Below are positions 1 to 6,547 of a stretch of DNA of 12,491 nucleotides, piece after piece. The translations under genes were made by a program, and so were the position numbers. A model generated the notes under the pieces. That model saw only the letters and a list, made by a program, of their open reading frames with translations, had not been told where the DNA came from and ran no database searches. Position 1 is the first letter of the stretch, and each line of letters begins with the position of its first letter. Source of the DNA: Clostridiales bacterium (GTDB lineage: Bacteria > Bacillota > Clostridia > Oscillospirales > JAAYXM01); the NCBI GenBank assembly GCA_012515925.1, contig JAAYXM010000098.1, positions 1 through 12,491 on the forward strand. Reading direction: 5' to 3'.

Positions 1-152
1 AATCTTTGATTATAACCCCGAATTCTTTATTTAATAAGGGACTTGAAAGGGAACGACACTTAAAAACTGTACTCCTGTGTCGCGTTATTTATTAGCAAAA
101 ATTTCTAATTACGGCGATGTATATTAGTTTTTTCGAGGGACAATAATAAAAG

Positions 153-174
153 CGGATACATTGATATGTATCCG
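153..174. other. Perfect 9-bp hairpin, possible terminator of a - strand transcript
   Basis: CGGATACAT and ATGTATCCG are exact complements around a 4-nt loop (TGAT). Read on the - strand, the stem is followed by CTTTTATTATT, a loosely U-rich tail. On the + strand no U-tract follows. No - strand gene is visible for it to terminate, so the role is open. Confidence 0.35.
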
Positions 175-313
175 TAAGTCCGGTATTCGAAATTGGAGAT
201 GATTATATGGTGTTTTCTGTTTGTTGGCCCATTATGATAAGAGCCGTAAGATGATTTTGTTGGAATGGGTTGGATAATCATGCTCATTTGAGATGAATAC
301 CGGCTTGGGAAAC

Positions 314-339
314 GACGGGGATTCGTACGAATCCCCGTC
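314..339. terminator. Perfect 26-bp palindrome, possible terminator or operator
   Basis: Every base pairs across the centre. The left arm is GACGGGGATTC, the central four bases are GTAC and the right arm is GAATCCCCGTC. As RNA it makes an 11-bp stem with a 4-nt loop. Only three T follow on the + strand (TTTCCGCTTAT), so as an intrinsic terminator it is incomplete. It lies 12 nt before the BirA operator and upstream of the predicted birA transcription start. It would therefore end transcription from an unseen upstream gene, or bind a protein as DNA. Confidence 0.4.
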
Positions 340-350
340 TTTCCGCTTAT

Positions 351-384
351 ATTGTCAACCATATAATAAAAATCAGTTGACAAT
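351..384 (+). promoter_or_regulatory. BirA operator (biotin repressor box)
   Basis: The site reads TTGTCAACC (352-360), 14 nt, then AGTTGACAA (375-383). The two halves are inverted copies except for one base, and the symmetry extends one further A/T pair outward (351 and 384). Spacing and half-sites match the known BirA signal, TTGTnAACC-N14/15-GGTTnACAA, and the site lies directly upstream of birA-bioY, the genes such boxes usually control. The right half contains the promoter -35 hexamer, so bound BirA-biotinyl-AMP dimer should block RNA polymerase. This gives biotin-dependent autoregulation. Sequence match and context are seen; binding is inferred. Confidence 0.85.
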
Positions 385-405
385 AGCCGCGACGTCAAAT
401 AAAAT
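377..405 (+). promoter_or_regulatory. Promoter of birA-bioY
   Basis: A perfect -35 hexamer, TTGACA (377-382), lies 17 nt before TAAAAT (400-405), which matches the -10 consensus in five of six positions. The expected transcription start is near 412, leaving a leader of about 23 nt before the birA ATG. The -35 lies inside the BirA operator. A perfect TATAAT also occurs at 362-367 within the operator spacer, but I see no good -35 for it. Confidence 0.75.
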
Positions 406-434
406 AAAGCTTGATGAGGAAAGGTGGGGTTTTT

Positions 435-1415
435 ATGTCAACCTCGGAAAAGGTGTATAAGCTGCTTGATGATAAGCGCGGGGAGTATGTGTCCGGCAAT
501 GAAATCGCGAAAGCACTGGACATAAGCCGGAACGCGGTCTGGAAGGCCGTAAACCGCCTTACGGAACAAGGGTTTATGATATCCGCGCGTCAGAACGCGG
601 GTTACAGCTTAAGCCGCCTTGACGACGGCCTGTCGGCCGAATTCATAAAAAACAGCTTGGACGGCGATATCGGAATATACCTGCTTAAGGAAACGGAATC
701 CACCAACGAGTTCGCGAAGGACACGGCGCGTAAATACCCCGGGCAAAAAGCGGTTATAATAGCGGAGAAGCAGACCGCGGGCAAGGGACGGCGGGGCAGA
801 AGCTTTTATTCGCCGGCGGGGAAAGGGTTGTATATAAGCTTTTTGCTTTGGCCCGCGCTTTCCGCGGACAAATCTCTGATTATAACCTCGGCCGCCGCGG
901 TCGCCGCCGCGCGCGCGATTGATAGCTTTGTTGACGCCGGGGAAAAGGTTTTAATCAAATGGGTTAACGACCTGTATTTAAACAGTAGAAAAATCGGCGG
1001 AATTCTGACCGAAGCGTCGGTTAACTGCGAAGACGGTCAGACAGAGTATATCGTTATCGGTATAGGAATAAACGTATATAAGGATATCCCGCCGCGTGAG
1101 ATTTCCGAGGTTTACGGGGCGGTTTTCGGCGAAACCGCGGGCGGACTCAGAAACAGGCTCGCGTGCAAGCTAATCTCAAACGTTTTGGAAATAACGGACG
1201 GTTTGGAGAAAGAATATGACCTGACAAGGCGGCGTGTGATAAACGAATGCCGCGCGCGCTCATGCGTTCTCGGGAAGGAAGTAAACGTATACGGCTTTGA
1301 CGGACTGACCCGCGGCCGCGCGGTTGATATTGACGAAAACGGGGTATTGACAGTCGAGGACAAAAGCGGTCGGAGATTTGCCTTGCTGTCAGGAGAGGTA
1401 AGCGTCAGACCATGA
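435..1415 (+). CDS. birA: Bifunctional biotin-[acetyl-CoA carboxylase] ligase / biotin operon repressor BirA
   Basis: This 326-residue cytoplasmic protein makes biotinyl-5'-AMP from biotin and ATP and transfers biotin to AccB. The holo-form represses biotin genes. An N-terminal winged helix-turn-helix spans about residues 5-60, with ISRNAVWKAVNRL as the recognition segment. The ligase core has ETESTNE (86-92), the nucleotide/biotin loop GKGRRGR (116-122), KWVND (175-179, for the usual KWPND) and KIGGILTE (186-193) with the conserved Lys186. A C-terminal SH3-like cap follows. I chose ATG 435 because GAGGAAAGG and GGTGGGG precede it at good spacing, and because the in-frame TTG 411 and ATG 414 lie at the predicted transcription start. 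The stop overlaps bioY by 4 nt. Both the BirA box upstream and the HTH domain support the bifunctional (Bpl group II) form. Confidence 0.95.
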   Translation: MSTSEKVYKLLDDKRGEYVSGNEIAKALDISRNAVWKAVNRLTEQGFMISARQNAGYSLSRLDDGLSAEFIKNSLDGDIGIYLLKETESTNEFAKDTARKYPGQKAVIIAEKQTAGKGRRGRSFYSPAGKGLYISFLLWPALSADKSLIITSAAAVAAARAIDSFVDAGEKVLIKWVNDLYLNSRKIGGILTEASVNCEDGQTEYIVIGIGINVYKDIPPREISEVYGAVFGETAGGLRNRLACKLISNVLEITDGLEKEYDLTRRRVINECRARSCVLGKEVNVYGFDGLTRGRAVDIDENGVLTVEDKSGRRFALLSGEVSVRP

Positions 1416-1957
1416 AAAAAAGAGTTTACGGGATGGTTCTTATATCGCTGTTTTCGGCGTTGACGGCGGCAGGGGCGTTTATAAAAATCCCGCTGCCGTA
1501 TTTTGATTACATAACGCTTCAGACGCTTACCGTGCTGCTTTCCGGTATGATACTCGGCGCGGAGGCGGGGGCCGCGGCGGTTACGGTATATGTTTTAATC
1601 GGGCTATGCGGTGTTCCGGTGTTCGCGGGCGGAGGCGGGATTGATTATGCGCTCCGCCCGAGCTTCGGGTATTTAGCCGGCTTTATTCTTGCCGCGGCGG
1701 TAATCGGAAAGCTTCTGGAGAAAAGCAAACGGAAAAGCTATAAAGCGCATGTTATCGCGGGGCTTTTGGGACTTGCCGCGCTTTATCTGCCGGGGATTAT
1801 ATACAGGTATATTATATTAAACGCGTATATGAATACGGGCATACCGCTTTCGGCGATACTGCTGACAAGCGTTACGATTGAAATACCGAAGGATATTCTG
1901 GTCTGTATTTTCGCGTCGTGGCTCGCGGTAAGGATTAAATCGGCGCTCAGGCGGTAA
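1412..1957 (+). CDS. bioY: Biotin ECF transporter substrate-binding S component BioY
   Basis: This is a 181-residue, very hydrophobic membrane protein with about six predicted transmembrane helices: roughly 5-25, 36-52, 53-72, 86-103, 113-131 and 158-177. The BioY signature is clear in GLCGVPVFAGGGG followed by RPSFGYLAGF, and in the late segment EIPKDILVCIFASWLA. BioY binds biotin and works with the shared ATPase (EcfA) and transmembrane (EcfT) subunits of a group II ECF transporter. No ecfA or ecfT is in this window, so it must use a module encoded elsewhere or act alone. The ATG overlaps the birA TGA (ATGA), and AGGAGAGG lies 13 nt upstream, which implies coupled translation. It should be co-repressed by BirA. 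The family call is firm; the substrate is supported by the operon and operator. Confidence 0.93.
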   Translation: MKKRVYGMVLISLFSALTAAGAFIKIPLPYFDYITLQTLTVLLSGMILGAEAGAAAVTVYVLIGLCGVPVFAGGGGIDYALRPSFGYLAGFILAAAVIGKLLEKSKRKSYKAHVIAGLLGLAALYLPGIIYRYIILNAYMNTGIPLSAILLTSVTIEIPKDILVCIFASWLAVRIKSALRR

Positions 1958-1980
1958 AATATTACTTGCGTGTTCCTTTT

Positions 1981-2089
1981 AGTTATTAGGAAACAGTAGT
2001 TAGCGGTTAGTGGACGGGGGTTACTTTTTTTTCGCCTACTATCAACTAATAATTAATAACTGTTTTCCGGCTACTATCTGCCGTCCCCG
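1981..2089. repeat. A+T-rich imperfect inverted repeat with short repeated motifs
   Basis: GGAAACAGT (1989-1997) faces ACTGTTTTCC (2059-2068). Beyond these ends the arms remain partly complementary, with TTAGTGGA on the left against a similar inverted stretch on the right. The outermost GGACGG (2012-2017) and CCGTCC (2081-2086) also pair. CTACTATC occurs twice in direct orientation (2036-2043 and 2071-2078), and GTTAG twice (1999-2003 and 2006-2010). Degenerate TTAG/CTAA-rich intergenic elements of this kind are common in Firmicute genomes. There is no transposase and no obvious target duplication. Confidence 0.4.
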
Positions 2090-2095
2090 CTGTGT

Positions 2096-2140
2096 CTTCA
2101 CTGTGTCGGTTATTCCCGGGAGAGAATAAGCGAAGTGAAG
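2096..2140. other. Long stem-loop upstream of the fab promoter
   Basis: CTTCACT (2096-2102) pairs with AGTGAAG (2134-2140), and TTATTC (2110-2115) pairs with GAATAA (2124-2129) around a loop of CCGGGAGA. The two helices are separated by an unpaired interior stretch. It lies about 55 nt upstream of the fab promoter -35, so it would be in RNA only if bioY transcripts read through. There is no U-tract, and I know no riboswitch family that it matches. Confidence 0.35.
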
Positions 2141-2194
2141 TGGAAACACGCGAGTCTGCAATTCACCGGGGGAGGGAAACACGACATATTATTC

Positions 2195-2223
2195 TTGACA
2201 GCATGGGTAAATTGTGCTATAAC
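2195..2223 (+). promoter_or_regulatory. Promoter of the fab-acc operon
   Basis: A perfect TTGACA (2195-2200), a 17-nt spacer and TATAAC (2218-2223, five of six to consensus) form a strong housekeeping promoter. Transcription should start near 2230, about 47 nt before the regulator ATG. It is the only convincing promoter seen before the operon terminator, so it probably drives all twelve genes. Confidence 0.8.
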
Positions 2224-2224
2224 T

Positions 2225-2258
2225 TATTTAAAATATTTTAATTAAAATTTTTTAAGTA
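2225..2258 (+). promoter_or_regulatory. Candidate operator: 34-bp near-perfect A+T palindrome at the start site
   Basis: Around the centre between 2241 and 2242, 15 of 17 base pairs are symmetric. The inner 14 bp, ATTTTAATTAAAAT (2235-2248), are perfect. The only mismatched pairs are 2234/2249 and 2227/2256. It covers the predicted transcription start, where a bound repressor would block initiation. The adjacent gene is a MarR-family protein, a family that binds palindromes and often autoregulates. Regulation of fab genes by the FabT relative is established in streptococci; that this palindrome is the site here is inference. Chance symmetry in A+T-rich DNA is the main alternative. Confidence 0.5.
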
Positions 2259-2276
2259 TGTTGCGGGGGCGCGGTT

Positions 2277-2735
2277 ATGCTGGAAGAGATTTTTAAAGAG
2301 GTCTACGCCAAGTTCAAGCTCAATTTTTACCTTGGCATATTTGACAGGGTGCACGAGCGCGTGGGGAGCTTAAGCGCCACCGAGGCGTTCGCCGCGGAGG
2401 TTATTTATACCCTGCGGGAGCCGACGATTCGCGAATTCGCCGAATGTATCGGGATTTCGCAACCGAACGCGACATATAAGGTCAACTCCCTTATCAGTAA
2501 AGGCTATATCGAAAAGAAGAATTCCGATTCCGACAAACGCGAATATCATTTGAAGGTGACGAAGAAATTTCTCGATTATTATAATATCAACAACGAGTAT
2601 ATTAAGGTGGTGATGGACCGGATAAGAAAAAGGTTTACACCCGAACAGGCAAAACAGTTTGAAGACATGCTCCGGATTATTTCCCGTGAGCTTATGCCGG
2701 AAAACAGCCAACTGCATGATCGCTACTGCAAATAA
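2277..2735 (+). CDS. fabT: MarR-family transcriptional regulator of fatty acid synthesis (FabT-like)
   Basis: This 152-residue protein has a winged helix-turn-helix of MarR type. Helices at about 49-60 (PTIREFAECIGI) and 61-76 (SQPNATYKVNSLISKG) are the HTH with its recognition helix. The wing at 79-92 carries the family D-x-R (Asp86-Lys-Arg88). Flanking helices (5-47 and 96-140) form the dimer interface. Position gives the function: as the first gene of the operon, just before fabH, it sits where FabT sits in streptococci, and FabT represses fab genes with acyl-ACP as co-repressor. The ligand here is not shown by sequence. The ATG at 2277 has only a weak G-rich stretch upstream (2265-2269) instead of a proper Shine-Dalgarno, which would keep repressor levels low. 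FabT is assigned by context; MarR family is firm. Confidence 0.82.
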   Translation: MLEEIFKEVYAKFKLNFYLGIFDRVHERVGSLSATEAFAAEVIYTLREPTIREFAECIGISQPNATYKVNSLISKGYIEKKNSDSDKREYHLKVTKKFLDYYNINNEYIKVVMDRIRKRFTPEQAKQFEDMLRIISRELMPENSQLHDRYCK

Positions 2736-2753
2736 ACTTGAATGGAGTATGAA

Positions 2754-3707
2754 ATGAGCTTTAAAATAATCGGTACGGGCATGGCGCACCCGGCTCTTGC
2801 CGTTACAAACAGCGATTTATCGAAATACGTCGATACGAGCGACGAATGGATAAGCTCGCGTACCGGCATAAAAAGCAGGTTTATCAGCACGGGTGAAAGC
2901 ATGCTTGATTTGTCGGTTTCCGCGGCGAAAACCGCGGTTTGTAATTCCGGGCTTGATGCCGGTGACCTCGACCTGATTATATGCACGACGATGCAGGGCG
3001 ATTATGTGACGCCTTCGCTCGCGTGCCTTATCCAGCGTGAGCTCGGCGCCGCCTGTCCGGCGTTTGATATAAACGCGGCATGCAGCGGTTTCATATTCGC
3101 GCTCGATGTCGCGGCGGCGTATTTCGACGCCGGAAGGGCGGAGAATATCCTGATTGTAAGCGTTGAGATGATGTCTAAGTATTTAGACTGGAACGACAGG
3201 GCTACCTGCGTCCTGTTCGGGGACGGCGCGGGCGCGGCGGTGCTGGCTAAGGGCGCGGGACTTCGCGCGATTAAGATTACCGCGAAGGGCGACGACGAGC
3301 TTCTGTTTATTCCGGGAAACACCGGGAACAGCCCGTTTGCCGGTAAAGAACACAAAGAACAGTATGTGCATATGACGGGCAGCGAGGTGTTCAAGTTCGC
3401 GGTCAGCGCGATGATACGGGATATAACCGACGTGCTCGCCGCCGCGGGTATCGGCACCGATAAGGTTAAAAAGGTTATCCCGCACCAGGCGAACCTGCGG
3501 ATAATACGCTCCGCCGCGGAAAAGCTGAATCTTCGTGATGACCAGCTTGTGCTCGGCATTGACAGGTACGGGAACACCTCATCGGCGAGCATACCGATTC
3601 TTTTAAGCGAGCTGTTTGAAACCCGCGAGCTTGAAAGCGGGGATATAGTAGTTTTATCGGCATTCGGCGGTGGCCTTACCACCGGCGCGTGCGTGATAGA
3701 AATATAA
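2754..3707 (+). CDS. fabH: Beta-ketoacyl-ACP synthase III FabH
   Basis: FabH starts each fatty acid by condensing an acyl-CoA primer with malonyl-ACP, releasing CO2 and CoA to give a beta-ketoacyl-ACP. The 317-residue protein has the full thiolase fold and the Cys-His-Asn triad: Cys110 in NAACSGF, His244 in IPHQAN and Asn274 in RYGNTSSAS, numbered almost as in E. coli FabH. TSDEWISSRTGI (28-39) is the conserved CoA-binding start, and LSAFGGGLTTGA is the C-terminal glycine loop. I chose ATG 2754 because GGAG (2744-2747) lies 6 nt upstream; the earlier in-frame ATG 2742 has no ribosome site. It begins 18 nt after the regulator stop. Acetyl- or branched-chain primer preference cannot be read from the sequence. 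Confidence 0.96.
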   Translation: MSFKIIGTGMAHPALAVTNSDLSKYVDTSDEWISSRTGIKSRFISTGESMLDLSVSAAKTAVCNSGLDAGDLDLIICTTMQGDYVTPSLACLIQRELGAACPAFDINAACSGFIFALDVAAAYFDAGRAENILIVSVEMMSKYLDWNDRATCVLFGDGAGAAVLAKGAGLRAIKITAKGDDELLFIPGNTGNSPFAGKEHKEQYVHMTGSEVFKFAVSAMIRDITDVLAAAGIGTDKVKKVIPHQANLRIIRSAAEKLNLRDDQLVLGIDRYGNTSSASIPILLSELFETRELESGDIVVLSAFGGGLTTGACVIEI

Positions 3708-3733
3708 ATTTATAAAAAAAGAGGGATCTTACA

Positions 3734-3952
3734 ATGACATTTGAAAGAGCCGCTAAACTTATCGCGAAAAACCGTGATATCGATGTATCGGAGATAAAAG
3801 AGGAGACCACGTTTGAAAGCCTGGGCTTCGATTCGCTTGACACCGTTGAGCTTATCATGGAGTTTGAAGACGAATTCGGCATCTCAATCGAGCTTGAGGA
3901 TAACCTTAAGACCGTGGGCGACGCGGTTAAACTGATTGACAGCAAGCTTTAA
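3734..3952 (+). CDS. acpP: Acyl carrier protein
   Basis: This small acidic four-helix protein carries the growing acyl chain on 4'-phosphopantetheine. The attachment site is Ser34 in GFDSLDTVEL. At 72 residues it is a little shorter than the usual 75-80 because it ends right after the last helix (VGDAVKLIDSKL). AGAGGG (3720-3725) lies 8 nt before the ATG, a strong ribosome site suited to an abundant protein. The 26-nt gap after fabH is A+T-rich and includes a 12-bp palindrome (3703-3714), but I see no convincing promoter there. The holo-ACP synthase gene is not in this window. Confidence 0.95.
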   Translation: MTFERAAKLIAKNRDIDVSEIKEETTFESLGFDSLDTVELIMEFEDEFGISIELEDNLKTVGDAVKLIDSKL

Positions 3953-3970
3953 AAAACTTCGGGAGTTTTT

Positions 3971-4906
3971 ATGAAAACGGTTATAAACGATTTATTCGGT
4001 ATTAAATACCCGATATTCCAGGGCGGCATGGCCTGGGTGGCAAACGCGAGCCTTGCCGGAGCGGTGTCAAACGCCGGCGGGCTCGGGATAATTGCCGCGG
4101 GCAGCGCGCCCGCGGAGATTGTCAGGGCGGAAATTAAAAAAATCCGTGAAATTACGGATAAACCCTTCGGCGTCAATATTATGCTTATGAGCCCGCATGC
4201 CGACGGGATTGCGAAGCTTGTCATTGACGAGCGCGTTCCGGTGGTTACGACGGGCGCGGGAATGCCGTCAAAATACATGAAAGAGTGGCTTGCCGCGGGG
4301 ATATCCGTCGTGCCCGTTGTGGCGTCGGTAGGGGTCGCGAAAATGGTCGAGCGCTCGGGCGCCTGCGCGGTTATCGCGGAGGGCTACGAGGCGGGCGGCC
4401 ATATCGGCGAGTCAACAACTATGACGCTTGTCCCGCAAATATGTGACGCGGTAAATATCCCCGTAATCGCGGCGGGCGGTATCGGCGACGGGCGCGGGAT
4501 TGCCGCGGCGTTTATGCTCGGCGCGTCCGGAGTACAGGTGGGTACAAGGTTTTTGGTCGCGAAGGAGTGCGCTATTCACCAGAATTATAAGAACCGCGTG
4601 CTTAACGCGCGCGATATCGACACAATAGTGACGGGGCGGCGGCTGGGTCATCCCGTCAGGTCGATTAAAAACAGCTTCTCGCGTGAGTTTCACAAAAACG
4701 AGTATAATACCGAAATCACGCTCGGGGAGCTTGAGGAATCCGGAGTCGGCGCGCTCAGGCGCGCGGTTACCGAGGGCGACGAGAAAACCGGCTGCTTCAT
4801 GGCCGGGCAGATTTGCGGACTTGTGAAAAAGGAGCAGACCTGCTCTGAGATCATCGAAGAGATGTTTTCGCAGGCGGAGCGCCTTATCAAGGGTACGAGT
4901 TTATGA
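3971..4906 (+). CDS. fabK: Enoyl-ACP reductase II FabK (FMN, NAD(P)H)
   Basis: FabK reduces trans-2-enoyl-ACP to acyl-ACP, the last step of each elongation round. The 311-residue TIM-barrel protein belongs to the 2-nitropropane dioxygenase/FabK flavoprotein family. It shows IFQGGMAW at the start, NIMLMSP (69-75), the catalytic His144 in EAGGHIGE (numbered as in Streptococcus pneumoniae FabK), and the phosphate-binding segments AAGGIGDGRG and GVQVGTRF. Its place between acpP and fabD is the classic position and separates it from nitronate monooxygenases of the same fold. GGGAG lies 5 nt before ATG 3971, and the stop overlaps fabD by 4 nt. No FabI or FabL is seen; organisms that rely on FabK are typically insensitive to triclosan. 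Confidence 0.95.
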   Translation: MKTVINDLFGIKYPIFQGGMAWVANASLAGAVSNAGGLGIIAAGSAPAEIVRAEIKKIREITDKPFGVNIMLMSPHADGIAKLVIDERVPVVTTGAGMPSKYMKEWLAAGISVVPVVASVGVAKMVERSGACAVIAEGYEAGGHIGESTTMTLVPQICDAVNIPVIAAGGIGDGRGIAAAFMLGASGVQVGTRFLVAKECAIHQNYKNRVLNARDIDTIVTGRRLGHPVRSIKNSFSREFHKNEYNTEITLGELEESGVGALRRAVTEGDEKTGCFMAGQICGLVKKEQTCSEIIEEMFSQAERLIKGTSL

Positions 4907-5820
4907 GTAAAACCGCGTTTGTTTTTTCAGGTCAGGGCGCGCAGTTTGCCGGAATGGGAAAAGAGCTTTGTTTATGCTCGAAAGCCGCCGAAGACGTTTT
5001 TAAAACCGCGGATACGCTGCGTCCGGGGACATCGGAGCAGTGCTTTACCGCGGATAAGGGAACACTTTCGGAAACTTTGAATACGCAGCCATGCCTGTTC
5101 GCGGCGGATTTGGCGGCGGCCGGGGCGCTGCGCGAGGCAGGCGTTACCCCCGACTGTCTGGCCGGCTTTTCGCTGGGCGAAATACCGGCGCTCGCGTTCG
5201 GCGGGTATCTGACGGTTGAGGACGCGTTTACGTTCGTATGCGCGCGGGCAAAATACATGGACGAATGCGCGCGGAAATTCCCCGGCGCGATGTTCGCGGT
5301 GCTTAAGCTTTCCGACGACGCGGTCGCGGAAATAGCGTCCGAAGTTAAAGACGCTTATCCCGTAAATTACAACTGCGACGGTCAGATGGTCGTCGCGTGC
5401 GGTGCGAATTCGGCGGATATTCTGGCGGAAAAGGTGCGCGGGCGCGGCGGGAAGGCGGTCAGGCTCGCGGTCAGCGGCGCGTTTCATTCCCCGTTTATGG
5501 ACGGGGCCGCGCAAAAGCTCAGGCGGGATTTTAAGGATTTAAGCTTTAAGACTCCCGAAATCCCAGTTTACGCGAACGTCACCGCGGATATATACACGGG
5601 CGCGGATTTGCTGTTTCGGCAGGTAAATTCCCCCGTGCTTTGGAAGAAGACGATTCACGCGATGCGTAAAGCCGGAGTCGGGACGTTTATCGAGGTCGGC
5701 GCGGGGAAAACCCTTTGCGGGCTGATTTCAAAAACCGTCCCGGACGCGGTTGTTCTTAATGTGGAGGACAAAAAAAGTCTTGATACTACCTTGGAGGTGC
5801 TCGGCAATGCTAACCGGTAA
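4903..5820 (+). CDS. fabD: Malonyl-CoA:ACP transacylase FabD
   Basis: FabD transfers malonyl from malonyl-CoA to holo-ACP, linking the carboxylase to the elongation cycle. The 305-residue alpha/beta hydrolase-like protein has GQGAQ (10-14) of the oxyanion hole, the nucleophile Ser90 in GFSLGE, Arg115 that binds the malonyl carboxylate (CARAKYM), and His195 in GAFHSPFM completing the dyad. VNSPVLWKKTI holds the conserved C-terminal Gln/Asn region and IEVGAGKTL is the C-terminal motif. The ATG overlaps the fabK stop (ATGA), and fabG begins 14 nt before its own end, so all three are probably translated in a coupled way. Length is normal for the family. Confidence 0.95.
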   Translation: MSKTAFVFSGQGAQFAGMGKELCLCSKAAEDVFKTADTLRPGTSEQCFTADKGTLSETLNTQPCLFAADLAAAGALREAGVTPDCLAGFSLGEIPALAFGGYLTVEDAFTFVCARAKYMDECARKFPGAMFAVLKLSDDAVAEIASEVKDAYPVNYNCDGQMVVACGANSADILAEKVRGRGGKAVRLAVSGAFHSPFMDGAAQKLRRDFKDLSFKTPEIPVYANVTADIYTGADLLFRQVNSPVLWKKTIHAMRKAGVGTFIEVGAGKTLCGLISKTVPDAVVLNVEDKKSLDTTLEVLGNANR

Positions 5821-6547
5821 AGTTGCCGTAATCACGGGCGCGAGCCGCGGTATCGGAAGGGCGATCGCGCTTGAGGCGGCTGAAAACAACGCCCGGGTCG
5901 CTGTCATATACGCGGGAAATACCGCGGCGGCGGAGGAAACCGTCGGCGAGATTAAAAAGCTCGGCGGTGAGGCAAAGGCCTATCAGTGCGATGTGGGCTT
6001 GTTTGAAGAAACCAAAAAGACAATCGATAAAATCATAGAGGATTTCGGCGGGATAGATTTGCTTGTCAACAACGCGGGTGTTACCCGCGATTCGCTCCTG
6101 CTTTCGATGAAGGAGGAGGCATTTGACGAGGTTATTAACGTAAACCTCAAGGGCGCGTTTAATATGATTCGGCATGTTTATTCACATATGATGAAAAAGC
6201 GCGCCGGCAGGATACTTAATATTACGTCCGTCGCGGGGATTATGGGCAACGCGGGTCAGGCGAACTACGCGAGCGCGAAGGCGGGCATGATAGGTCTTAC
6301 TAAAACCGTCGCGCGGGAGCTTGCGTCAAGGAATATCACCTGCAACGCGATTGCGCCGGGGTTTATCGAAACGGATATGACGGCGGCAATGCCCGAAAAG
6401 ATTCTCGAAGAGGCGGTGAAAGCGGTTCCGCTTAAGCGTGTGGGGCGTCCGGAGGACGTTTCCCGGCTCGCGGTATTCCTGCTTTCGGATTTGGCCGGAT
6501 ACATAACCGGCGAGGTAATTCGTGTAGACGGGGGGCTTTGCATGTGA
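5807..6547 (+). CDS. fabG: 3-oxoacyl-ACP reductase FabG (NADPH, SDR family)
   Basis: FabG reduces beta-ketoacyl-ACP to (R)-3-hydroxyacyl-ACP. It is a 246-residue classical short-chain dehydrogenase. It has GASRGIG (11-17) for cofactor binding, DV at 62-63, NNAG (88-91), Asn113, and the catalytic Ser141, Tyr154 and Lys158 in YASAK. It ends in RVDGGLCM, the usual tetramer-forming end. ATG 5807 is preceded by an excellent GGAGGTG (5793-5799, 7 nt spacing) and gives LTGKVAVITG at the proper place. The frame stays open upstream to 5750, inside fabD, but that part is just fabD read in another frame. The first 14 nt overlap fabD, and the stop overlaps the proposed fabF GTG. Confidence 0.96.
   Translation: MLTGKVAVITGASRGIGRAIALEAAENNARVAVIYAGNTAAAEETVGEIKKLGGEAKAYQCDVGLFEETKKTIDKIIEDFGGIDLLVNNAGVTRDSLLLSMKEEAFDEVINVNLKGAFNMIRHVYSHMMKKRAGRILNITSVAGIMGNAGQANYASAKAGMIGLTKTVARELASRNITCNAIAPGFIETDMTAAMPEKILEEAVKAVPLKRVGRPEDVSRLAVFLLSDLAGYITGEVIRVDGGLCM

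Larger units (their letters stand above)
1..350. other. A+T-rich non-coding stretch before the birA promoter
   Basis: No gene is supported here. By eye the stretch is clearly richer in A+T than the operons that follow, and its reading frames are short. On the + strand two frames are open from the left edge, to stops at 32-34 and 93-95, so the tail of an upstream gene cannot be excluded. An open frame on the - strand (105-398) runs through both palindromes and the birA promoter, and its product resembles no family I know. The region holds two perfect hairpins (153-174 and 314-339), which suggests the 3' end of a neighbouring transcription unit. Confidence 0.5.
1958..2194. other. Intergenic region between the biotin and fatty-acid operons
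   Basis: No gene is seen. The stretch contains an imperfect inverted repeat with an internal T8 run (2025-2032), and then a separate stem-loop (2096-2140). No clean intrinsic terminator for birA-bioY is visible. The T8 run follows a G-rich stretch but no stable stem directly precedes it, and a small TTCCT/AGGAA stem at 1973-1992 is too weak to call. Read-through from bioY into the fab operon is therefore possible. Confidence 0.5.

Noticed and set aside
207..254. Possible 15-residue leader peptide with GGAG 8 nt upstream
   Set aside because: It lies upstream of the predicted birA transcription start, ends well before any attenuator-like structure and has no telling codon pattern; chance is as likely.
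105..398. 97-codon open frame on the - strand in the left flank
   Set aside because: It runs through both perfect hairpins, the BirA box and the birA promoter, and its product has no recognisable motif.
2224..2276. FapR-type operator or T-box leader before the fab operon
   Set aside because: No FapR-like TTAGTACC half-sites and no T-box specifier or antiterminator sequence are present; the leader is only about 47 nt.
2258..2296. Short open frame (ATG 2258) overlapping the start of the MarR gene
   Set aside because: It has no ribosome site, its first codon lies at the edge of the palindrome and its product is arginine- and glycine-rich noise.
3002..3682. 226-codon open frame on the - strand opposite fabH
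   Set aside because: It is a by-product of G+C-rich codon use in fabH, whose catalytic residues are all intact; it has no ribosome site and no family resemblance.
3703..3714. 12-bp palindrome between fabH and acpP as an operator or internal promoter
   Set aside because: It is short, made only of A and T, and has no matching -35 at the right distance.
5750..5806. Upstream in-frame extension of fabG
   Set aside because: The extra codons are fabD sequence in another frame; ATG 5807 has a strong ribosome site and gives the conserved N terminus.
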